A stretch of 64,000 nt of DNA from Listeria monocytogenes (GTDB lineage: Bacteria > Bacillota > Bacilli > Lactobacillales > Listeriaceae). Shown here piece after piece: positions 57,664 through 64,000 of this stretch (the first letter of the stretch is position 1; each line of letters opens with the position of its first letter). Position numbers and translations under genes: made by a program. Under the pieces are notes generated by a model. The model worked only from the letters and a program-made list of their open reading frames with translations. It was not told the origin of the DNA and searched no databases. The stretch spans positions 2,108,001 through 2,172,000 of the forward strand of contig NZ_LT906436.1 of the NCBI RefSeq assembly GCF_900187225.1, given 5' to 3'.

Positions 57664-57711
57664 TTTCACATGTTACCGATAACAACATTTTTCCGGTAAA
57701 CATGTGAAAAA
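57664..57711. promoter_or_regulatory. maltose operator and inverted repeat upstream of malE
   Basis: TGTTACCGATAACA (57671-57684) is a CG-centred LacI-type palindrome. It sits in a larger inverted repeat, TTTCACATGTT-ACCG (57664) with CGGTAAACATGTGAAA (to 57710). A sister site precedes the amylase gene. Probable target of the LacI regulator at 60434. Confidence 0.65.
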
Positions 57712-57729
57712 TTCCTTTGCGCTATTGAT

Positions 57730-59505
57730 TTAGCTGTTTTCTTTAATAACAAGAAATCCTTTTGCCGGGATAGTTAGATTATTAGATACAGCTTGGTTAT
57801 TCCAAATATCTATCGCGGTATTAGCAAATGAAATTGTGAAATCCTGATCTTTTTTCGTTTGATTGAAAAGGAAATGTAGTTTTTCACCATTTAATTCTTT
57901 AGAAAATGCAGTAATGCCCGTTTCGCTGCTTGCCTCTAACCAAGTTAACTCACCGGATGTGATAATAGCTTGATTATCTTTTCTTAGAGCGATTAGTTGT
58001 TTTGTAAATGCTAGCATATCTTGATTTTGTTTTGCTTCGTCCCATTCCATACACTTACGGCAACCTGGGTCATTTCCGCCGTCCATGCCGATTTCTGTTC
58101 CATAATAAATACACGGCGAACCAGTGTGCGCGAACATGAAGGCAAGCGCTTGTTTCACTTTATCCTCATCGTTATTAGCACGTGTTAAAATACGCGCTGT
58201 ATCATGGCTATCAAGCATGTTAAACATCACTTCATTCACTTGATTTGGGTAGCGCATATATTGTTCATTAATGCCAGAAACCATTTGCTCTGGGGTAATT
58301 TTTTCTTCAATAAAGTTCTCAATAATCGTTTGTGTAAATGGATAATTCATTACGGCGTGGAATTCATCTCCAAGTAGCCAAATCCATGAATCATGCCAAA
58401 TTTCACCAAGAATATAAATGTCTTCTTTTTCCGCTTGAGCCGCCTTCTTAAACTCTTTCCAAAAAGCGTGATCCACTTCATTAGCAACGTCTAAACGCCA
58501 ACCGTCAATATCAAACTCACGAATCCAGTAAGTCGCAATATCCAGTAAATACTTCTGAACTTCTGGGTTAGCCGTATTTAATTTTGGCATATGCGTTGTG
58601 AAAGCAAATGTATCATAAGAAAGTGTTGGTTCTCCTTCGATATTGCCATTTTCATTTTGACGAACTGGGAAACTATGAATATGGAACCAGTCGCGATACG
58701 CTGATTTATCTTCTTTTTCAACAACATCTTGCCACTCTGGAGAAGTATCCCCAATATGATTGAACACCGCATCTAGCATAATGCGAATACCACGTTTATG
58801 CGCTTCTTTAACTAATTTTCTAAAAGTTTCCTTGTCTCCAAAGTGCGGATCAATTTTTTTATAATCAATTGTGTCGTATTTGTGGTTGGTCGGTGCTTCA
58901 AAAACAGGCGTTAAATAAACCCCATTGATACCAAGCTCTGCTAAATAATCTAAGTGCTCGATAATCCCTTCAATATCTCCACCAAAAAAGTCTGTTGTAT
59001 TCGGATCTTTACTCCCCCACGGCAAGGTATTTTCCGGAGAAATAGCTGGATTACCATTCGCAAAACGTTCTGGGAAAATTTGGTACCAAATGGTATTTCT
59101 AACCCATTCAGGTGCCTCAAATGTATCTACTGCATGGATAAACGGAAATTTAAAGTAATAATCCATCGTAGCTAAATTCGCCTCGGTCGGCTCAAAAAAA
59201 CCACGTCCGCCATAAAATGTTGTTTCTCCTTCAGTATCGGTTAATAAAAATCCATATTGAAGGCGTCTATGTTCTGGTGTAATTGCAAAAAACCAATAAT
59301 CATGCTCTTCTGTTTCTGCGATTTTGCGCATTGTATACGATTCACTTTGCCATTTTCCATCTTTCCATAAGTAAGGGTCGGCAGCAATTAGAGTAACCTT
59401 GCTAATATCCAAGCGTTTAGTTCTAATCCGAATATGTAGTGTTTTAGCGTCATAACTATATGCATAGCTACTCGCCGGTTGATGGTAAATCCCTGCTTTT
59501 TCCAT
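57730..59505 (-). CDS. neopullulanase/maltogenic amylase/cyclomaltodextrinase (GH13)
   Basis: 591 residues: an N-terminal CBM34-like domain (1-125), a GH13 barrel with nucleophile Asp in GWRLDVANEVDH, acid Glu in LGEIWHDSW and transition-state Asp in MLDSHDTARI, and a C-terminal beta domain. No signal peptide, so it cleaves imported maltodextrins in the cytoplasm to maltose and glucose. ATG 59505 after GGAGGAG. Confidence 0.92.
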   Translation of the reverse strand: MEKAGIYHQPASSYAYSYDAKTLHIRIRTKRLDISKVTLIAADPYLWKDGKWQSESYTMRKIAETEEHDYWFFAITPEHRRLQYGFLLTDTEGETTFYGGRGFFEPTEANLATMDYYFKFPFIHAVDTFEAPEWVRNTIWYQIFPERFANGNPAISPENTLPWGSKDPNTTDFFGGDIEGIIEHLDYLAELGINGVYLTPVFEAPTNHKYDTIDYKKIDPHFGDKETFRKLVKEAHKRGIRIMLDAVFNHIGDTSPEWQDVVEKEDKSAYRDWFHIHSFPVRQNENGNIEGEPTLSYDTFAFTTHMPKLNTANPEVQKYLLDIATYWIREFDIDGWRLDVANEVDHAFWKEFKKAAQAEKEDIYILGEIWHDSWIWLLGDEFHAVMNYPFTQTIIENFIEEKITPEQMVSGINEQYMRYPNQVNEVMFNMLDSHDTARILTRANNDEDKVKQALAFMFAHTGSPCIYYGTEIGMDGGNDPGCRKCMEWDEAKQNQDMLAFTKQLIALRKDNQAIITSGELTWLEASSETGITAFSKELNGEKLHFLFNQTKKDQDFTISFANTAIDIWNNQAVSNNLTIPAKGFLVIKENS

Positions 59506-59555
59506 TTTCTCTCCTCCTATATCACCTATCGTTCTATTTCAAATTAGCATTTCCA

Positions 59556-59596
59556 TTAAAGCGTTTGCAACCTTTTCTCGCTCGTTAACGGTAACA
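59556..59596 (-). promoter_or_regulatory. cre and maltose operator upstream of the GH13 gene
   Basis: On the minus strand TTGCAAACGCTTTAA (cre, 59556-59570) and TGTTACCGTTAACG (59583-59596), the latter 12 of 14 like the malE operator. Same order and spacing idea as before malE. Confidence 0.6.
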
Positions 59597-59682
59597 AGAT
59601 TTTTTAACTATTTAACATTCTTTCAACATATTATAGAAGAAAGCCTATTCTCTCTTCTCCTTTAAAGTGACAAATTAGTAAC

Positions 59683-59711
59683 TTTACTGATTTAAAGTAA
59701 AGAGCTATAAT
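59683..59711 (+). promoter_or_regulatory. promoter of the CPBP protein gene
   Basis: TTTACT (59683-59688), 17-nt spacer, TATAAT (59706-59711). Confidence 0.65.
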
Positions 59712-59762
59712 AACTCATGGACTAATGAAATCTTTCGAAAAAAGGTCTAAAAGGAGGATAAA

Positions 59763-60398
59763 ATGGAAAATACTTTAAGCTTTAAAAAACAAGGGTATTG
59801 GTTATTTTCCAGCGCAATCATTATTGGTGTTCTTTTTCTTCTTTTGCCACACATCATTTCCAATATTGGAGTGTTAGAATTTATAGGTGCTTTTTTTAAT
59901 GCCCTATGTATGGGGGTTATTGCTTTTATCATACTAAAGGCAGAATTCCTTGATTGGTTTAAACATTTTAGTTTCAAATGGATAATTATTGGTGCTCCTG
60001 CATTAATTATTATCAGCTCTATTTTCAACATTGCGTGGGCTTACTTCGCAGGCAGTACTACTGAAAACGGCATCAACAGTGTTCTTACATGGACCTACGT
60101 TTTTACCAGTATTCCATTTATGTTACTTGGCGAAGAATTGCTATCAATTAGCTTACTATACGCCGCTTGGAAAAAATGGAACTGGAAATTCTGGCAAGCT
60201 TCCTTGCTCTGCTCTTTACTATTTGCGACGTGGCATCTGACTTCCTATGATTTTAATTTCTTACAATGTATCATTACATTAGCACCAGCTAGACTCATTT
60301 TGAACTACTTATTTAAGAAAACAAACTCGGTTTGGGTTACTTTCATCGTTCACTTCATTTTTGATTTCATTGCATTTTTGCCAATTTTACTCAAATAA
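59763..60398 (+). CDS. CPBP family membrane protein with a degenerate motif 1
   Basis: 211 residues, about seven membrane helices. The CPBP (Abi/CAAX-protease-like) motifs FATWH and VHFIFDF are there. Motif 1, normally EExxxR, reads GEELLSISLL with Ile in the Arg place, so catalysis is doubtful. ATG 59763 after AAAGGAGG. Lone plus-strand gene between the amylase and the LacI regulator. Function unknown. Confidence 0.8.
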   Translation: MENTLSFKKQGYWLFSSAIIIGVLFLLLPHIISNIGVLEFIGAFFNALCMGVIAFIILKAEFLDWFKHFSFKWIIIGAPALIIISSIFNIAWAYFAGSTTENGINSVLTWTYVFTSIPFMLLGEELLSISLLYAAWKKWNWKFWQASLLCSLLFATWHLTSYDFNFLQCIITLAPARLILNYLFKKTNSVWVTFIVHFIFDFIAFLPILLK

Positions 60399-60433
60399 AA
60401 AAACGCTAGGAATAAAGATTCCTAGCGTTTTTA
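60398..60433. terminator. bidirectional terminator after the CPBP gene and the LacI gene
   Basis: AAAAACGCTAGGAAT/ATTCCTAGCGTTTTT, loop AAAG. Confidence 0.92.
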
Positions 60434-61399
60434 TTACTCTTCTTTTCCAGTTGTAGAGGCTCTTATCAGTAATTCAGGAGTAAATAATAGGTTTCCTTGA
60501 GGTTTTCCGTGATCATTAATTTTCGCAAGTAACATCTTCGCGAGTTCTTCCCCCATCTCGACGACCGGAGAACGAACAGTTGTAATTTTTGGCGATGAAA
60601 TCCTATCTAAGAAAACCCCATCAAACCCTGTTACAGCAATGTTTTCGCCAAATCGACGACCAAAAGCAGCGGCGGCACGAACAACCCCTATGGCAATTCG
60701 ATCTGATGCGCAAACAATCGCAATTTTTTCCGAGTTATAACGTAGTAATTCAAATGCTTTTTCTTCCGCGATACTGGAACTATTCGCAATAAAATAGCTC
60801 TCCGGTTCCAAACCATGTTCTTTCACTACTTCTTCATAACCTTCTAGGCGCGATTTCATAAACTGTTCATCTAATAAATTAATTCCCAAAAAGACGATTC
60901 GCGAAAAACCGATCTCTACCATATGCTCTGTTGCGAGCGCAGTTCCTTTTTTATTATCTACATCAATAGAATCATAGCCACGTTTATTTTCACCATAAAA
61001 AATAACTGGTTTATCAATATCTAAAAGTCCTAAATCATAATCTTTGTCGCGTATCCCCGTAACAATAAGCCCGTCATAAGCTCCGATATTTCTGGACCTT
61101 TGTGTAACGAGTTGTAAAGAATAATAATACTTATCTAACTCACGACTAATCCCGGTCAGTAAGTTCATGTAATATGGTTCAACTGTATCAATTTCTTCTA
61201 AAATCAAAAACTTTATGACTTGTGTCCTATTTTGAACAAGCGCCCTAGCAGCATAATTTGGTACATACTCTAAGGCTTCCATTGCACTATAAACAAGCAT
61301 TTTCAGTTCATCTGAGACTTGATCTGGATGATTAATAACCCGTGAAACTGTCATTTTGGAGACATTTGCCCGTTTCGCAACATCTGCTAAAGTCGCCAT
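60434..61399 (-). CDS. LacI family regulator of the maltose operon
   Basis: 321 residues: LacI helix-turn-helix TLADVAKRANVSKMTVSRVIN and a periplasmic-binding-like effector domain. ATG 61399 after GGAGGAGG; the open frame to 61483 has no signal. Next to the maltose genes with matching operators, it probably represses them until maltose or a maltodextrin binds. Confidence 0.9.
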   Translation of the reverse strand: MATLADVAKRANVSKMTVSRVINHPDQVSDELKMLVYSAMEALEYVPNYAARALVQNRTQVIKFLILEEIDTVEPYYMNLLTGISRELDKYYYSLQLVTQRSRNIGAYDGLIVTGIRDKDYDLGLLDIDKPVIFYGENKRGYDSIDVDNKKGTALATEHMVEIGFSRIVFLGINLLDEQFMKSRLEGYEEVVKEHGLEPESYFIANSSSIAEEKAFELLRYNSEKIAIVCASDRIAIGVVRAAAAFGRRFGENIAVTGFDGVFLDRISSPKITTVRSPVVEMGEELAKMLLAKINDHGKPQGNLLFTPELLIRASTTGKEE

Positions 61400-61472
61400 C
61401 TCCAACCTCCTCCATTCATAATCTTCCTTATTGTACCATCTTTTACGCAAAAAAAAATAAGAATTAATCCAC

Positions 61473-61509
61473 AAAAAAAGCATTCTCTCTAAAAGCCCGA
61501 AAATGCTTT
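61473..61509 (-). terminator. terminator after the 78-aa membrane gene
   Basis: Minus-strand AAAGCATT/AATGCTTT stem with seven T. Confidence 0.65.
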
Positions 61510-61537
61510 GTTTATTATAATTATGTAATGAGTCATT

Positions 61538-61774
61538 TTATAGTGTTTGCCACTTTTTTTGAGAGACTCTGCGTTCCTTCGTTTGTTGATAAGTTTTGAT
61601 AACCAATCTAATTAACTGATGAGCACCGCCAATAGTAATTCCAATAGCGATAGCAACAAGCGTAGTTGTCAGAAAACTAATAAATGGAAAACTAGATGCA
61701 TTCATTGCAGCAATTCCTAATATAAAAATAATAATAGTAGGTAGTACATAATACCTAATGTCCTGCTCCTGCAT
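61538..61774 (-). CDS. small membrane protein (78 aa)
   Basis: Two hydrophobic helices (about 10-28 and 35-58), then a basic tail. ATG 61774 has AAGGGGC upstream. The longer frame from 61849 cannot be right because it covers the promoter TTGAAA-17-TATAAT at 61821-61849. Function unknown. Confidence 0.7.
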   Translation of the reverse strand: MQEQDIRYYVLPTIIIFILGIAAMNASSFPFISFLTTTLVAIAIGITIGGAHQLIRLVIKTYQQTKERRVSQKKWQTL

Positions 61775-61820
61775 TCCAAGCGCCCCTTTACCAAAATAAT
61801 AACTCCCATCAACTACTGAA

Positions 61821-61849
61821 ATTATAACGCGAAAACTGGCTTTTTTCAA
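61821..61849 (-). promoter_or_regulatory. promoter of the 78-aa membrane gene
   Basis: TTGAAA (61844-61849), 17-nt spacer, perfect TATAAT (61821-61826). Confidence 0.8.
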
Positions 61850-61859
61850 GGCTTGGATG

Positions 61860-62310
61860 GATTTCCATGCTCCTCTTTAAAAACGTTAAATGGCTCTATA
61901 TAGCGCTTTCTATAGACACGCAAAATCCACTCATTATGAATTCATCAAAAAGAAAAATTTGTTACCACTTTGTAACATTACTTAAGTCCATTTACTTATA
62001 TAATGTAATACTTATATTTATTCAATTTTATAGATAAGTATTAATTCTTATTTCCATTTTTTCAAGTTTTATTGCCTATCTTTTTATAGCATATACAAAA
62101 AAAGTGTGCTCTTTTTTCTATCCATACATTATTTTTAAAATTGTGTAAAAAACTTGATTCGAGCAGTTTTTTTAATTTTCTAGGAAAACTTGGCATTTAA
62201 AATGCCTTTTTCATCTAAAGGAAATTTAGTTTTTCGATGAATATTCTTCTTTGAAATCTAAATTTCCACTTTTTACAAATAAATAAACAACCGTTATGAT
62301 TACATCGTTC
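61860..62310 (+). other. gene-free stretch with plus-strand hairpins
   Basis: No open frame of note in 61850-62316. Three hairpins on the plus strand: GCATATAC/GTGTGC with TTTTTT (about 62088-62116), GGCAT/ATGCC with TTTTT (about 62190-62212), and GGAAATTTAG/CTAAATTTCC (62220-62229 with 62258-62267). TGTTACCACTTTGTAACA near 61961-61978 is a palindrome. A small RNA is possible. Confidence 0.35.
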
Positions 62311-62316
62311 CATTAT

Positions 62317-62366
62317 AAAAACGGAAGAGCTCCCCCTCTTCCCCCGAAGGTCTCTTCCGTTTTTTC
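62317..62366 (-). terminator. kimA terminator
   Basis: AAAACGGAAGAG/CTCTTCCGTTTT stem with further pairing of the C-rich loop; six bases past lies the kimA stop at 62372. Confidence 0.88.
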
Positions 62367-62371
62367 TCTTG

Positions 62372-64000
62372 TTATTCTTTTAAATGATAAGGATATGTGG
62401 AAACTACTACATCCCTTTTCATTAGAAGTCTTGTGCGAATCAATAGACTTGTTTGATTATGAAGGACATTTTGCCAACCTTTTCTAGGGATGAATTGCGG
62501 TATTAAAACCGTGAGCGAATAATTGTCTTGATCTGCTTTTTGTTTAGCTGTATCAATAAATTTCATTAATGGATCTGAGATAGATCGATACGGAGAAAAC
62601 AGATTAGCCATACGCACTTCAGGATGCACCCTATTCCATCTCTCTACAAATTCTTTTTCCTGTTTTTTATCAATAGAAATATGAACAGCAATGACTGTAT
62701 CACCAATAGACTTAGCATATTGTAATGCGCCCTCTACAACTTTGGTGGTATCAGACACACAAATAATGACGGCATTCCCTTTAAAGTCCGGCAAGTCCAT
62801 TGTTTCGTCAATTCTAAGTTGTGGTCCAACTTTCCGGTAATGATGTCTTGTACGATGGAAAACATAAATCATAATTGGCATAAAGACAAATACTGGCCAA
62901 ACAGATTCAATTCGAGTTAAGAATAATACTAATAATACTGTAAATGAAATTGATGCTCCAAGTAAGTTAGCCGATAATGATTTTTTCCAACCTTTAGGGC
63001 GCTGTTTCCACCATTTTACTATCATCCCCGTTTGAGACAACGTAAACGGTATGAACACTCCGACAGAGTATAATGGAATCAGTAGTTCCGTTTTCCCTTT
63101 AAACAAAATAATTAGTAGGATAGAACCCACCGCTAAAGTAATAATTCCATTAGAGTAGCCAAGTCTATCTCCTCTTGCTAAATACATTCTTGGCATGAAT
63201 TTATCTTTTGCCAAGTTAAATGCTAACATCGGGAATGCAGAAAATCCGGTATTAGCTGCTAAAACCAAAATAAGTGCCGTAGTGGCTTGAATAAAATAAA
63301 ACATGAAGTTTCTGCCAAATACATTTTCAGCAATTTGAGAAAGCACCGTTACCTTTAGCTCCGGAACAGTTCCATAAACAAAAGCAAGTACTGTTATTCC
63401 TACAAAGAAGAAACCAAGCAAGCCTGCCATTAATGTTAATGTTTTTGCGGCATTTTTTGGTCGTGGCTCTTTAAATAAAGGAACAGCATTTGAGATAGCT
63501 TCGATACCAGTTAAAGAAGCTGACCCAGATGCAAATGCTCTTAGTAAAAGAAAAATGGTTACACCCTGTACGTGAGTCCCTACTGCAGCTGTTTCATGAC
63601 TTGCATCCATACCAGTTAATACTTTAAATAAACCTGTAAATATAAGAGCTATAATAGAAAAAACAAATAAATATACTGGTATTGCAAGTAAACTAGCTGA
63701 TTCAGTAATTCCTCTCAGATTGATAATCGTTACTCCAATGACAAGAACTACAGCTATAGGCACTGCAAACGGATATAATGATGGAACAGCAGAAACGATC
63801 GCATCTGTCCCAGAGGATACACTTACAGCAACTGTAAGCATATAATCTACTAGTAAAGATCCACCTGCGATTAAACCGGCATTATTCCCCAAATTCTCTC
63901 TTGAAACAATATAAGCTCCCCCACCATGCGGATATGAGTATATAATTTGTTTGTAAGATAGATTAAGAGCAAACAAAAGAACAAGTACACAAAGCGCAAT
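62372..64000 (-). CDS. kimA: APC-family potassium importer KimA (5' end outside window)
   Basis: 542 residues are visible; the frame is open to the window edge, so the first 60 or so residues are missing. About ten membrane helices (SYPHGGGAYIVSREN, NAVPLFKEPRPKNAAKTL), then a cytoplasmic USP-like domain from about KGNAVIICVSDTTKVV. This is the layout of B. subtilis KimA (YdaO), a high-affinity potassium importer inhibited by c-di-AMP. From memory it is Lmo2130. Whether a c-di-AMP riboswitch precedes it cannot be seen here. Confidence 0.85.
   Translation of the reverse strand: MALCVLVLLFALNLSYKQIIYSYPHGGGAYIVSRENLGNNAGLIAGGSLLVDYMLTVAVSVSSGTDAIVSAVPSLYPFAVPIAVVLVIGVTIINLRGITESASLLAIPVYLFVFSIIALIFTGLFKVLTGMDASHETAAVGTHVQGVTIFLLLRAFASGSASLTGIEAISNAVPLFKEPRPKNAAKTLTLMAGLLGFFFVGITVLAFVYGTVPELKVTVLSQIAENVFGRNFMFYFIQATTALILVLAANTGFSAFPMLAFNLAKDKFMPRMYLARGDRLGYSNGIITLAVGSILLIILFKGKTELLIPLYSVGVFIPFTLSQTGMIVKWWKQRPKGWKKSLSANLLGASISFTVLLVLFLTRIESVWPVFVFMPIMIYVFHRTRHHYRKVGPQLRIDETMDLPDFKGNAVIICVSDTTKVVEGALQYAKSIGDTVIAVHISIDKKQEKEFVERWNRVHPEVRMANLFSPYRSISDPLMKFIDTAKQKADQDNYSLTVLIPQFIPRKGWQNVLHNQTSLLIRTRLLMKRDVVVSTYPYHLKE

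Overview
The window is low-GC Firmicute DNA and is almost certainly Listeria, most likely L. monocytogenes. From memory, its gene order matches lmo2073 to lmo2130 of strain EGD-e: ydiF, the tsaE-tsaB-rimI-tsaD cluster, tandem crcB, argGH, betL, pdxR/pdxST, feoAB, chdC, anrAB, cdaA-cdaR-glmM, a maltose operon and kimA. Active-site residues in ChdC fall exactly at the numbers reported for the L. monocytogenes enzyme (R133, Y147, M149, H174, Q187). It reads as chromosomal backbone. I see no prophage, no CRISPR array and no intact insertion sequence.

Layout. 1-5.5 kb: the 3' part of an ABC-F ATPase gene, a membrane-anchored hydrolase, and the tRNA t6A operon tsaE-tsaB-rimI-tsaD, whose genes overlap by 4 nt at each junction. 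Between the hydrolase and tsaD lies an unlisted 28-codon membrane peptide gene of the Fst/TxpA-like 'holin-like toxin' type, with a convergent antisense RNA: a probable type I toxin-antitoxin pair. 5.6-9.7 kb: two lipoproteins, paired fluoride-channel subunits, and a GyrI-like/aminoglycoside-phosphotransferase-like operon. 9.8-16.8 kb: tRNA-Leu(GAG), an LPXTG wall protein, an XRE-TPR regulator, a gene-poor stretch with a decayed reading frame and a palindrome, a MATE pump with a TetR regulator, and a lipase-like hydrolase. 17-21.3 kb: argGH and the betaine transporter betL with a sigma-B-like promoter. 21.3-27.3 kb: a PTS operon of the galactitol type with a class II aldolase, a PfkB kinase and a PRD activator. 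27.4-30.5 kb: divergent pdxR and pdxST for vitamin B6.

30.5-31.6 kb holds two membrane proteins that I cannot name, next to a possible insertion-sequence scar. 32-36.6 kb: pta, the Fur-controlled feoA-feoB operon with a Cys-rich accessory peptide, and a metallophosphoesterase. 36.8-39.6 kb: a DeoR regulator, nagA and a hydrolase behind a promoter with helically phased AACTT repeats. 39.6-46.9 kb: manA, a nitroreductase, a small helix-turn-helix protein, chdC, the anrAB peptide-antibiotic exporter, a membrane protein and an acetyltransferase. 46.9-50.7 kb: the c-di-AMP synthase operon cdaA-cdaR-glmM. 50.9-61.4 kb: maltose/maltodextrin import and breakdown, with cre sites and a shared operator motif matching the local LacI regulator. 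61.5-64 kb: a small membrane protein and the 5'-truncated potassium importer kimA, a known c-di-AMP target.

Most genes from 22 kb downward and from 39.6 kb upward are on the minus strand and end in strong bidirectional intrinsic terminators. Many starts were moved inward from the longest open frame to the codon with a proper ribosome binding site; each entry says where. Function statements without a residue or motif behind them are family knowledge. Locus numbers and literature names are from memory.
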